Shown piece after piece: positions 32,762 to 42,914 of a stretch of DNA of 64,000 nt. A program made the translations under genes and the position numbers. Under the pieces are notes generated by a model. That model worked only from the letters and a program-made list of their open reading frames with translations. It was not told where the DNA came from and ran no database searches. Numbering within the stretch: position 1 is the first letter of the stretch; the number at the start of each line of letters is the position of its first letter. The stretch comes from Moesziomyces globuligerus (Eukaryota; Basidiomycota; Ustilaginomycetes; Ustilaginales; Ustilaginaceae), in NCBI GenBank assembly GCA_030849465.1, contig JARVLF010000005.1, forward strand, positions 62,001 through 126,000. Reading direction: 5' to 3'.

Positions 32762-34144
32762 GTTTTAGTGGAGGCCTTTTGCGGGATTTGCTCACGAAAT
32801 CCAGTAATCCGCGTGGAATGCGGCCGGCGCGTCACCGACGGCTTGAAAACCCGACGCCGGCGATCTCGGGAAAAGGGAATTCTCCGATGGCGTCAGAGTG
32901 CAAGACGCCGAATGGCCGGGTTCGCTGGTTTCGCCTGCGATCGAAGCGCTCGGGCGTAGACAGCAGCTTCGGTCTGGGCTAGGAAGGGGTCCTGGAATCC
33001 TGGTCCGGCCCGAGCTAAGGTAGCACAAAAGGGTCTAAAGCGTGAGTCAACGTCCGCTCCGAGAAATGCAAGCGCTAGTTGCCGGTGCGACAGTAGCGCC
33101 GAGTCCGGATCTGGGGACGACCTAACACGGCGTAAGAAAATCCACACGTCGGTTGAAAGCCCGATGGCTTGGCTTTGATGGCGAGCGAGCCAAGCGATCC
33201 ATGACGGCCTCGACGACCCTGGCTTGTGTATGCAGCGGGCGATGCTGGACAGCGGACGGGAAGCGGGATCAACTCACCTTCGGTGTTGCGTGTATTCTGT
33301 GATTGCCAAGCGACTCCGCGAGGGGCGGATTGGATGAAACTGCAGCTGTCAAACCTTGAGCTTGGTGGGGTCGACCTCAGGCGTCAAGCCGCGAAGATGC
33401 TACCTTGTAGACTGGCTGTGCAGCAACGCTGGTCCGGAAGATGATCACAGATATGAAAGGTAGTCGTGGTCGCAATGGAAGCTGGTTCGGAACAAGGAAA
33501 GAAGGGGGGGGGGGGGATAGAATCGGAAGGAGGGTCTGTCTTAAGAGTTCAGCCTCGTCCGGCAGTCTGTGAGTGACACGAGCAGCAAGCAGACCAGTCG
33601 CGCCAGACGGCGAGCCGAAGCAAGACATGGGGGGACGATCCGAAGAACTCTGTTTGCGCTGCTGATGGGCGTTGGTGCACGGAGCAAGTGATCGCATGCA
33701 AAGCGCTGGGTTGAAAAAAACTTATCAGATGAGCCAGCCCTGCGTGTACACATGCGTTTTGGGTTTTGGTCAACGTCACTTAGCGAGAGCGCAACCGAGC
33801 TCGCAAGTTCCACGCTTTCCACCGGTCTGCGTCCAATCAGAGCTGCTGGCGGGGGAGCTAGCTTGGCGAGGCAACGCTGCATCGCACGCATGCTCGCTTG
33901 CTTGGCCTGCGGGCGGAGCCTGGCTGGTATGCACTAGCGCGCTGCTACGTCTGGCAAGTTTCCGCCTTGTTTTTCTTGGCAAATAGGCCTCTGCCTTCCG
34001 AGCCTCCCGAACCGAGCCTTGGCTGTGATTCGTCGTTATCAGATCATCGCATCCGCGCTTCCTGAACCTAACACGAAGAAATTTTTTATCAGATTAGCCC
34101 TAATAGGCGAAAGGCTCGGTATTGCCGGCCAGAGTCGGTCGCGC
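32762..34144. other. Intergenic, ABC transporter promoter and LRR gene 3' flank
   Basis: 1383 bases without a supported gene. Short open frames here lack domain similarity and coding-type third positions. It includes a run of 13 G (33504-33516). It should hold the ABC transporter promoter and the 3' end of the LRR gene. Confidence 0.55.
33504..33516. repeat. Poly-G run
   Basis: About 13 consecutive G in the intergenic region upstream of the ABC transporter. Possible G-quadruplex and a likely place for base-call length errors. Confidence 0.7.
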
Positions 34145-37100
34145 TCAGGAAATGTGGGCTTGGCGGCGGTGCGCTCCGGCTACGTCCTTCTTCTTGCCCC
34201 GCTTGGGCCGCACTTGCTCGTCCGGGTTGGCGCCGGCGAGCATCAGCACCGAATTGCGCTCGCCCGCAGTACCACCGCCGCGCGCCAGCAGCCGGAGCCA
34301 GTCGTCGCCCACCTCGGACTTGAGCGCTTCGATCCGCCGACGCAGCGCATCCGACCGCTCCCGCCCCGTCGCCCCCGCCGCCCCCGTCGACCCCGTCCCC
34401 TCGGCTGACGCATCCGGTGCAAGGCTACCTGCAGTCGCACCCGTAGCCTCTTGCCTCTTGGGCTTGGCGTTGGGGTGCGAGGCGTCGCCCTCCTCGGCTA
34501 CGCCTGCCAGCGGCGCCGCGCCCGAGGGAGCAGACGGTACCGGCTCGGCCGCGCTCAGGTCCGGCTCGTACAGGCTGGTTGTCACGCGTGAGCGCCGCGC
34601 AAGAGCAGCCGCCGAGCCCGCGCGGCCTTGCGATCCTTTGCCGTGCGAGCGCCACGGCCGACTCTTGCTCGGCGCCTGCTGCTGCCTGCGCAGCATTCGG
34701 ATCCGCATCCACGCGCGTCGGCTTGGATGCGATGCCCTCGCCATCCGTGCCCACGTTCCTCGCGATCGTATCCGACGTGGCGAAGAGGTCCGACGCCACA
34801 GGGCGCGCTGCCGACTTTCGCCCGAGCGTGCTCGAGTCGATCGGATTGCGGCGCGACGTCAGCGTACGTGGCTTGCCCACCCTCTCGCCGCTGCTCGCCT
34901 CTGCTACCTCGGACGACGCCATGCCGGGCGGCAGCGCGAACAGCATCGCACCCTGCGCTGCCAGCGCCGACTCCTTGTTCGAGGCAGGTCGCTGGCTGCT
35001 CTGCGACGCGTCTGGCTCCGACGCCGTAGCGCCGCGGGGTGGGCTGGCGGTGCGAGCCAGCACGGCACCGTCCATCGCCGCCGACGTATCGCCCGAGAGC
35101 GCCGCCTGCTTGATGCGGTCCGACTCGGTCAGCGTACGCTCGCGCCTCGCGCTCGCCACGGGCTTCTGCGGCGAGCTGTCCAGCTCCACCACGCGCTGGT
35201 TGCGACGCCGGCCACCGCCTCCACCGCCGTTGCCTGCACCGCCCGGCAACCTGCTGCGCGAGGTGGAGCGCGACCGTGAGCCGGACGGCTTGGCTCCGCC
35301 TTGGGCGTCGCGTCTGTGTGGGCGGTCGGGGACATCGAGGTGGTCGCTCGTGCCTCTGGGATCGGGCGAGTTGGCGGGGCGCGAGGCGGCGCGGTGGCGG
35401 ACGTTCTTGACCACCGTCACGTGGCGGCTGGTTGTGGCTGCATCCTGCGTCACCTGCGCCTCGTTCTCCTCCAGCTCGCTCGTCTTGCTGCTCCCTGCCG
35501 CCGCACCTGTACCGTTCTCGGACAGCGCCGTGCGGCGACTCTCGCCCAAGCTGTTCTGGGCGTAAAGCGTGGCTAGGTTTGGGACGCGCTCTGCGATGCG
35601 CTGGCGTTCGAAAAAGCCCGGTGGCTCGCCGTCCAGCGCAATCGACCTGCCCTCGCGCGCGAACTCGACGAAGCAGTCGACGCGGTAGTCGAGCAGCTCG
35701 TCGACGAGCGGATTCTGCTTGACCCACACCTCGGCGATGGCGGGCAGCGGAGCGAGCCGACCGACCTCGCCCGCGTCGAAGAGGGCGTTGGCGCGCAGAT
35801 CGACGCGCTCGAGCGCGTAGAGCCGCTCGAGGCCGCAGAGGCTCTCGAGACGGTTGTGGGCGAGGTTGAGCACGCGGACGGCGGGCAAGGCGTGGTAGAT
35901 GCCGAGCACCGAGTCGATGAGGTTGTCCGAGATGTTGAGCGAGCGGAGCGAGGCGAGGTGCGAGAGCGCGGGCGGGACGACGTTGAGCAGGTTGGACGAG
36001 AGGTCGAGGTGGGTGAGGCCGGCGAGCGCGAGCAGCGGCTCGGCGGGGACAAAGGTGAGGTTGTTCGAGGCGAGGTTGAGGTAGCGCAGAAAGTGCCACG
36101 CGAGCGAAGGCATGTGCTTGGGCAGCGATGGCGTCGCCTCTGCCGATGCTGACGCCATGTCGCCGCGAGACGAGCCTGCTGAGCCTGCTGCGTCTGCCTC
36201 TTGCTGTGTCGCTGCTTTTCCGTTTTCGGCGTGGACGCCAGGGGGGAGGCTAGAGGCGGAGGCGGAGAGGTCGGCCTCAGTTTTGGCATTGGGAGGAGCG
36301 CGACGCAGACGGTTGGGATCGACCTTTTCGCCACGCCTGCGGCGCGTGTCGAGGAGGACGAGGTCGATGAGGAGGTGAGTGAGGTCCTCGATGTTGCTCT
36401 TGCGGCAGGTGAGGCTGCGGAGCTGGGAGCTGAGGCGGTCCCAGCCGAGGAGCGTGCGCGGATCGACGTCGTCGAGCTCGAGCATCTGGAGGTTCTTGAA
36501 CACGTCGAGCGGCACGGCCGACTGACCGGGACAATCCTCAAAGTCCTGGATGAGCTTGCGAGCGGGGATGGGACCGAGCCGGAGGCTGGGGATCTTTGTG
36601 AAGCAGGCGTAGATATACTTGAGGTCCTTGGAGGGGTCTGGCTTTGGCGGTGCGCTGCCGAACCAGGAGAGGGAGGAGCCGAAGGAGGACGAGACGACGC
36701 TGATGCGGCTGCGCATCGAGCTGATCGACATGGTGTCGTCGCGGTCGTTGCTCGAGGCATTGGCGGCGACAAACGAGAAGTACGAGGTGGGGCGGGCCGA
36801 GACGGGCACCTTGGTGTCGAGCGAGCCTACGGCGAGGCCGAGCGCTTCGAAGCGGATGAGGAGGTAGTAGACGTTGTGCGGGTTCTGCCGCAGCAGCATC
36901 GGCCGGGCTGCGAGTGCGGCGGCGGATGATGCAGATGATGATGCTGGTTTGGACGGCGATCGGACTGGCTCGGGAGCTGCCGAGGCGGTGTTGGCAGTGC
37001 CGAGGCTGACGACGTTCCAGAAGGTTGACGAGAGTGTGGATGCGGACGCAGCCGGATTCGCCCTCGAAGCATTGCGCTTGGCGGCAGCAGCCGAGGCGGC

Positions 37101-37181
37101 GACGTCTCCGAGCTGGGCTTCGTGGATCTGCAGCCAGCGAGCGTACTCGCCGATCCACTTGTCGCCGGGTATCGAGTCCAT
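34145..37181 (-). CDS. Leucine-rich-repeat protein, C-terminus in a shifted frame
   Basis: Resembles the fungal LRR family that includes S. pombe SPAC926.06c and is distantly similar to animal STK11-interacting protein; the function is unknown to me. The open frame from 37181 begins MDSIPGDKWIGEYARWLQ. A conserved region (LKYIYACFTKIPSLRLGPIP, LEDDVDP-type block) precedes five to six LRRs at about residues 355-500 (LRYLNLASNNL, LTHLDLSSNLL, LRSLNISDNLI, VRVLNLAHNRL, LERVDLRANAL). A long Ser/Arg-rich tail follows. That frame would stop at 34425, but coding-type codons continue in the +1 frame from about 34690 to the stop at 34145 (VTTSLYEPDL, then DALRRRIEALKSEVGDDWL). No GT-AG intron of normal size fits the junction, so I infer an indel between about 34600 and 34690. 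Confidence 0.8.
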
Positions 37182-37744
37182 GGCGACGCGCTGCGATCGA
37201 ATGCGGCGATCAGAGTCGGATCAGCCGGGGCGTGCGGTTCCAAAGCAGCGTTGCTACGTTGTCATAGGGATGGCATGCTGCGATCAGCACGAGGAATGCG
37301 ATGCGCCCGATGGATGTGGCGTGCGAAAGAGGCGATGCAGTCGCGAGTCGGGACGTTCCGACGATGCACAGGGGCTGAGAAGGGGCTGAGCGTGACGAGC
37401 GCCGCTGAGTCGGCTTGGTGCAGATGCAGATGCAGCTCGAGGTACGGATGTCGACAATCTGTGAATGTCGAGATTGAATCAGGCTGTGCATGCACTCGCT
37501 CAGCTACTCAGGGTCCGGGTGTTGCGCGACTCGCTCGCGCCGCTCGCGCCGCTTGGGTCGGACTGCATCTCGCACTTGCACCGATCGGGGTCTCATCTGG
37601 CAATCGAGAGCGATCGGGCAAGATGATGGAGCTGACCAAAAAAAGCATTTCTTCCACTTCTCCTGTCCGACACTTGCAACACCATCAACCTCAACTCAGC
37701 CCCGGCGGCTTGATCACGACCCTACGCCAGCACACTAGGTCAGA
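37182..37744. other. Divergent promoter, LRR gene and EF-Ts
   Basis: 563 bases, no gene seen. Should contain both promoters. Confidence 0.6.
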
Positions 37745-39094
37745 ATGTCAGCTCGCTCCTCCAGCATCCTGCGCGCTGTGCGGCTCGCCGCCTCGCGCGT
37801 GGCTCCGTCATCGAGGCGTAGCTTCGCACACACCGCGTGCGTGGGCGAGCCCAAGAAGCCGTCGATCAAAGCGATCGCCGAGCTGCGCAAGCTCGCGCCG
37901 GGCACGAGCATGATCAAGGCCAAGGAGGCGCTGCTCGCCTCGCGCACCGCTTCGGCGCCCGACGACGACTCGATCGAGCTCGCGCTCCAGTGGCTCGACA
38001 CCGACCGCACCAGGACGGGCGCCAAGAAGGCGGACAAGGTCGCGGCGCGCGAGGCTCGCGAAGGCCTCGTTGCCGTCACGGTCCTTTCCGACGGTCTTCC
38101 CAGCTCGGTCGAGCTCAAGGGCGAGTTGAAACCCGAGGCTGTGGGGGCTGGGATCGGCGCGACGGGCGCGGCGACGGGTGGAATCGTAGAGGTCAATTGC
38201 GAAACCGACTTTGTAGCCAAGAACGACGTCTTCACACAGCTCGTCAGGGATATCGTTCATACCGTAGCCCTCTTCCCCGCTCTAGCTGGCACCGAGGGGG
38301 CCGAAGGGGAGGCTGTTGGATTTGTACACATTCCCGTGGAGGAGCTGTTGGCATTTCCGCTGCTGCCGAGCTCACCCGAGGTGCAGGGGTCGAGTGTAGC
38401 GCCTAGGACGGTAGGGGCTGCGATTGTCGATGTGGTGGCTCGACTGGGAGAAAAGATCTCGATCGCACGCGCGGCTGCCATCCCTCCTCCCCGAGTTCCT
38501 GCCGCCGATGCACCTCGCCGATCCACGACCGCGACTAGTCGAGGCGCTTCCGTTGTTCACCTCGCCTCGGCCTTTGCACACGGTGGAGCCGCCGGATTTG
38601 CAGCTGCCAAGGACGCGGCGAAACCAGGCTACGTCCTCACAGCTGGCAGGGTCGCTTCGCTCCTCACCACGCGTCTGGCGAGTTCGACACTCCCGGACTC
38701 GCTCGCCGAAGCGGATGGACTGCAGTCCAACGTCCGCGCGCTCACCCGCAGTCTCGCAAGACAGGTCGCCGGAATGCAGACCACGTCCATCCACCCCAAC
38801 AAAGACGACGATGCGCAGAGCTCGGAGGGAAATCCAGAGGTCAGTACCGCGCTGTACCAACAGCCGTTCATGATGCTCCTCCCCGCAGCAGCTCCGGCGC
38901 CCGACAGCAGCGCTCAACCCGTCCACGACGTCCTCCGCTCCTGGGCCGCACACCACAAGCTCGACAACAAAGACGCAGACGTCGTTCACGTCCTCAACAT
39001 GCACCGTTGGCAGCTCGGCGAAACCGCCGCCCCACCACAATCCTCCGCCGACGGCTTCGCAGACGAAGTTCGCAAAGCAGCCGGCCTCGCCTAA
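37745..39094 (+). CDS. TSF1: Mitochondrial elongation factor Ts
   Basis: Nucleotide exchange factor for mitochondrial EF-Tu. The N-terminus MSARSSSILRAVRLAASRVA with RRSFAHTA is a matrix-targeting sequence. A UBA-like TS-N domain follows at about residues 38-90 (IKAIAELRKLAPGTSMIKAKEAL). The EF-Ts core signature VEVNCETDFVAKND is near residue 148, with VRDIVHTVALFPAL after it. A C-terminal EF-Ts half is recognisable by MQTTSIHPN and PFMMLLP. It is 449 residues, longer than bacterial EF-Ts because of Ala/Ser-rich insertions. The start at 37745 is the first ATG. It converges on POT1 with 164 bases between stops. Confidence 0.9.
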   Translation: MSARSSSILRAVRLAASRVAPSSRRSFAHTACVGEPKKPSIKAIAELRKLAPGTSMIKAKEALLASRTASAPDDDSIELALQWLDTDRTRTGAKKADKVAAREAREGLVAVTVLSDGLPSSVELKGELKPEAVGAGIGATGAATGGIVEVNCETDFVAKNDVFTQLVRDIVHTVALFPALAGTEGAEGEAVGFVHIPVEELLAFPLLPSSPEVQGSSVAPRTVGAAIVDVVARLGEKISIARAAAIPPPRVPAADAPRRSTTATSRGASVVHLASAFAHGGAAGFAAAKDAAKPGYVLTAGRVASLLTTRLASSTLPDSLAEADGLQSNVRALTRSLARQVAGMQTTSIHPNKDDDAQSSEGNPEVSTALYQQPFMMLLPAAAPAPDSSAQPVHDVLRSWAAHHKLDNKDADVVHVLNMHRWQLGETAAPPQSSADGFADEVRKAAGLA

Positions 39095-39258
39095 GACCAA
39101 GACCCCCCTTGGACCGCTGTTTTTCTTCAGTTCCTTGTACAACACGACCTCGCCGATGGGGAGACGGAATCTAGACATACTGCACCACTCATCGACTCGA
39201 CTGCCCATGCCAACAGGTCTGGTTTGATCGTGCTGAAATCCCTTTTGCCAAGGTGAGC

Positions 39259-42200
39259 TTACAAGAGGTCGAGGGGTGAGTCGAGGCAGTTGAGTTGCTT
39301 GAGCGCAGCGAAGCGACGGACGGTGCGATCGGCCTCTTTGGAGGGAAACGAGTAGACGGCGAGGATCTGTTCTGGCTCCTTGCCGTACTGGATCGGGTGG
39401 AGGAGACGGTTGTGAAACCTACGGAGCGTCTTGATGCAAGCGCGCTCGTTGTTGAAGAGCGCCTTTGCATCTACGCTCGGCAGCAACGCCTCTGCGCTGC
39501 GACCATGAAACAGAAGCGGCACCGCCACCTTACGAACCTCATCGTCCGTACCGTCGTTGGCTCGTTGCTGCCTCTTACGGGCGATGAATTCGGGATCGGA
39601 CTCTTGGAGCATGACGGCGAAGCGGAGGCAGTAGGTGAGCGACTCGCCCTCCTCGTCGCCGCACTGAATGCAGAAGCGCTCGTCGAGAGGCAGCAGGCGC
39701 TTGCACGCGCGGCACTCGACGCGCGCCCACTGCTCCACCCTCGCCGGATTCGTCGAGACGACGCGCGCACGCACCTTGTACATGCCCGGACACAGCGACG
39801 TCGTCGCCAGCGTCGCCAACGCCGTCAACGGGATCGAACCCGGCGCATGACATCGGATCAGCGCACGTCGCTCCTCCCCGACCATCTCTGGCGGCCCCAT
39901 CACCACATTCGACTTGACATCACTCTCCTCCTCCCCGCACAGCTCGTCCGCAACCCGGTTGCTGCTGCTCGTCGCGAGCGCCGCCGTGCGATCGTCGCGC
40001 TTGCAAGGCGTCGTCTCGTGCAGCGCACGCGTGTGCCGCTGAGCAGGCGTCGGAAACGGCGGCTGCGTCGCCCCAGATGGACTCTCCCCCGCACCAGCCG
40101 CCGACACGTCCACACGCCCAGCTTGCGGTGTCAAACCCACATTCGGCTCCGCCTGTTCACTCGCAGAGGCTACCGTGACGCCTCGACCCTCCTCGCTGCT
40201 TTGCTCCAAAGCCACAGCGCAAGCACCAGGTATGGCACCTGCAGCGGAACTATACGGCTCGCGCAGCCGATCGAGCGCGTCCTCGGGCGTCTCTGGATCG
40301 CCTGCTGCTTGGAGCTCGTGTCGAGTCTGAGCCGGCTGCTGCTGCTGCTGCTCTGGCTGCGGTCCAGTCTGTCCGACGGAGCGTTCGACCTGATCGGCAA
40401 ACGCCTCCTCCTCGGCTGCAAAGAGGGTCTCGAGGAAGCGTGCGCGTCTGTGCTCGAGCGCGAGGCGTGCCTCGTCTGTGGGTTTGAGCGTTCGGATCTT
40501 GATGCCGCTGTCGGTGCTGCTGCCGAGGCCGCCGGTGAGCAGTCCGCGCGGGTTGAGCTTGGGACGTACGTTCTGGATGCGGATGATGTCGCCGGTCTGG
40601 AGGCCCTCTGCGATGGTGGCGTGGCTGTCCCAGAGGCTGATCTGGAAGACGTGGCCCCATCCGTCCGAGTCGTCCGGGTAGGGCATGTCTGATTCGAGGC
40701 GGAGGTACTTGTCGTTGCCGCGGAAGAAGAGCGAGTGGTTGGTGTAGTCGGTGACATAGAGGTCCGGGGCCAGCGTGTGGGTGTAGACCTTGAGCACCTC
40801 GACGACGGTATCGAAGAAGATGTTCTCGCCGACCTCGCTGAGCCTCAAAGTGGGACGAGCCGATCGCGTGACGATGTTGGCGTCGACGCCCTGGAGCTCC
40901 GAGAACCAGTTGGCCATGTCGCGGAAGTGGTCCATCTCTTCGGGGCTGCATTCGGGCGGCGTGTGCGAGGCGAGCGGGAAGTTGTTCGAGGCACGCACGT
41001 CGCCCGAGACCGGATCGTAGGTGGCCCAACTCCAGTTGGGAGCCGGCGACTTGCCGACCGCCTGGGGCTTGCCCGAGAACATCTGGATGTGCACGCTGCG
41101 TACGGCGATGATGTTGCCGGGGACGACGGATTGGGGGATGCGGTCGGCCTGGGAGGAGAAGAGCATGACGGTCATGGAGCGCGCGAGTTCCTTGGCATAG
41201 CCGGTGCCCGAGAGGCACGAGGCGTCGGCGATGGTGAGCTTGATGCTCAGATCGCGCGAGCCGCTGGTCGACCTGCGCGGATCGCCGGCGGCGACCACGA
41301 CGCCGATGAAGCTGGCGCGCTCGCCGTCGCGGGCCATAGACATGGGCGTGTAGACGCAGTTGCCCATGCGGAGAGGCTTGACGTGCGGCGCATTCCGACG
41401 AGGCGCGGCGGATGCCGAGGTAGGCTGGCGCGAAGAGGAAGGACGGCCGGGATTGGGCGAGGAGGAGGATCTCTGAAGTGCCTCGCTCTTGACGATGGCG
41501 TTCGGCAGAGCTGCGGTGGCGCTAGATGCGTTCTGAAGCGGCGGACGCGGCTGTGGTGGAGGTGGAGCAAGTGAAGTGAGAGGGGCTCTGTGTGCCGATG
41601 GCGGTAGTGCTGGAGCATTCTGAGGGAGGTGGTGGTGGGGAGCAGCGGGGGGAGCTGGAGTGGAGAACCAATCGCTCGTCTGACTCGAGGGAGAGGGCTC
41701 GGGCGGGTTGTTGGGCGCGATGGCCATTGGAGGGCTGAGGCTGGCCGGCACAGGCGGGACGGACGACGGGAGTGGGGCCGGTGTAGCAGGCGAGGCTAGC
41801 TGTTCGATCCAGATGGCGGATGTGGGAGCGGTGGGGTGGTCCGAAGGCGGCTGTGAGGACATCTTGAGAACGACGTGGTCGTTGCGGAGGTGAACGGCAG
41901 TATGGCCAGCAGGTGTGGACGAGAGCTGAGCGGAGAAGCCAGAGAGGAAGACGGCTGCTGGTGGGCCGAGTCTGTGAAGCAGGAGAAGCGGCTCGGAGAC
42001 CTTGAGCGCCAAGGCTCCGTGGAAATGCACGAGGAGGTTGGAGCGGCGCGCCGCATCCTGGCCGCTAGCACAGGCAAGTTCGAGGAGAAAGATGGAGTCG
42101 GAGCCAGCAGAGGAGGAAGGTGGCGTCGCGTTGACCACGTGGCCCGAGACGCATACGGCAGCGCCGCGTCCGTGGCCTACGCTCTGGAGCCAGCGCTCGA

Positions 42201-42432
42201 GACCGACGAGCTTTCCAAGGCGGTCCTCCTCGGTCTCTGTGAGAAGCTTTGCACGTTTGGAAGCAGGCGCATGTGGCTCGGCAGCGTGTGGATCGATGGA
42301 AGGCAGACGATGCGTATCGGTGGGCGCGGGCGTGGTGGAAGCTGTGCGAGCCGGGTTGTGATCGAGCGCGTGTGGGGCGGATGGCTCGCCCTCGGAGGGC
42401 TCACGCTTTGGACCCTTGCGCTTGCGTGGCAT
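39259..42432 (-). CDS. POT1: Pot1 telomere single-strand binding protein
   Basis: Shelterin component that binds the telomeric 3' overhang and protects chromosome ends. One exon, 1057 residues. The canonical first OB fold starts near residue 350 (GNCVYTPMSMARDGE, FIGVVVAAGDPRR, DLSIKLTIAD) and the second runs to about 680 (NWFSELQGVDANIVTRSA, VTDYTNHSLFF). A C-terminal region has paired cysteines (CRACKRLLPL and FCIQCGDEEG, about 890-1000), as in the metal-containing third OB region of Pot1. Upstream of all this is an extra beta-rich block at about 70-205 (AAVCVSGHVV, FLLELACASG, TAVHLRNDHVVLKM), which fits the additional N-terminal OB fold reported for Ustilago maydis Pot1 (recalled, not checked). 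A Pro/Ser-rich linker joins the two. Start at 42432, a basic N-terminus. Confidence 0.9.
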   Translation of the reverse strand: MPRKRKGPKREPSEGEPSAPHALDHNPARTASTTPAPTDTHRLPSIDPHAAEPHAPASKRAKLLTETEEDRLGKLVGLERWLQSVGHGRGAAVCVSGHVVNATPPSSSAGSDSIFLLELACASGQDAARRSNLLVHFHGALALKVSEPLLLLHRLGPPAAVFLSGFSAQLSSTPAGHTAVHLRNDHVVLKMSSQPPSDHPTAPTSAIWIEQLASPATPAPLPSSVPPVPASLSPPMAIAPNNPPEPSPSSQTSDWFSTPAPPAAPHHHLPQNAPALPPSAHRAPLTSLAPPPPQPRPPLQNASSATAALPNAIVKSEALQRSSSSPNPGRPSSSRQPTSASAAPRRNAPHVKPLRMGNCVYTPMSMARDGERASFIGVVVAAGDPRRSTSGSRDLSIKLTIADASCLSGTGYAKELARSMTVMLFSSQADRIPQSVVPGNIIAVRSVHIQMFSGKPQAVGKSPAPNWSWATYDPVSGDVRASNNFPLASHTPPECSPEEMDHFRDMANWFSELQGVDANIVTRSARPTLRLSEVGENIFFDTVVEVLKVYTHTLAPDLYVTDYTNHSLFFRGNDKYLRLESDMPYPDDSDGWGHVFQISLWDSHATIAEGLQTGDIIRIQNVRPKLNPRGLLTGGLGSSTDSGIKIRTLKPTDEARLALEHRRARFLETLFAAEEEAFADQVERSVGQTGPQPEQQQQQPAQTRHELQAAGDPETPEDALDRLREPYSSAAGAIPGACAVALEQSSEEGRGVTVASASEQAEPNVGLTPQAGRVDVSAAGAGESPSGATQPPFPTPAQRHTRALHETTPCKRDDRTAALATSSSNRVADELCGEEESDVKSNVVMGPPEMVGEERRALIRCHAPGSIPLTALATLATTSLCPGMYKVRARVVSTNPARVEQWARVECRACKRLLPLDERFCIQCGDEEGESLTYCLRFAVMLQESDPEFIARKRQQRANDGTDDEVRKVAVPLLFHGRSAEALLPSVDAKALFNNERACIKTLRRFHNRLLHPIQYGKEPEQILAVYSFPSKEADRTVRRFAALKQLNCLDSPLDLL

Positions 42433-42914
42433 GGTGGATCGGCGGTTCGGGAAGGCTCAGGCGAGCTCCATCTCGTCCGATGTGAGGTGCGGTGATGGTC
42501 GAGTAGATGACGAGAGCGGGTGAGACGCAATCCAGGGTCTCGCCTCGCTGGTTCGAGACCAACACCTCGACTCGACTCGGAACTCAGCCCTGAAACGCGA
42601 AATTCCAATTTCAATCAATCGTTGACGAGTGTGAGACCGCGCGTTGTTGGAAAGCGCTTCTTTTTGGCGCTTCACGCGACGCGTTGATAGAAGCAATCAG
42701 TCAACTGACAGTCAACTGACAGTCAACTGACAGTCTCAAGTGCTGTGCTGTGCGAGCCCAAGCGAGCGATGCGCTTCGCCCGGACCTCATTCCAAAGCTC
42801 CACCCAAACTCAGCGAGCTCAGCATTCTGCAACCGACGCTTGCTTCTCTTCCGTCACCCCTTTCCTGCCGCTGGCTGTCATCCTCTGGCCTCGCCACAGA
42901 AGCTTGTGGGCATC
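42433..42914. promoter_or_regulatory. Shared promoter of POT1 and the CDCA7-like gene
   Basis: 482 bases separate the two divergent start codons. It contains the three-copy 11-base tandem repeat listed separately. No other gene is seen. Confidence 0.65.
42698..42735. repeat. 11-base tandem repeat in the POT1/CDCA7-like promoter
   Basis: Three exact copies of CAGTCAACTGA plus a partial fourth (CAGTC). Each unit carries an E-box-type CANNTG core (CAACTG). It is placed between divergent genes, so it may be a regulatory array; this is inference. Confidence 0.85.

Noticed and set aside
39825..39850. GGGATCGAACCCGG resembling a tRNA T arm
   Set aside because: It lies within the POT1 coding sequence and no matching acceptor, D or anticodon stems are found around it.
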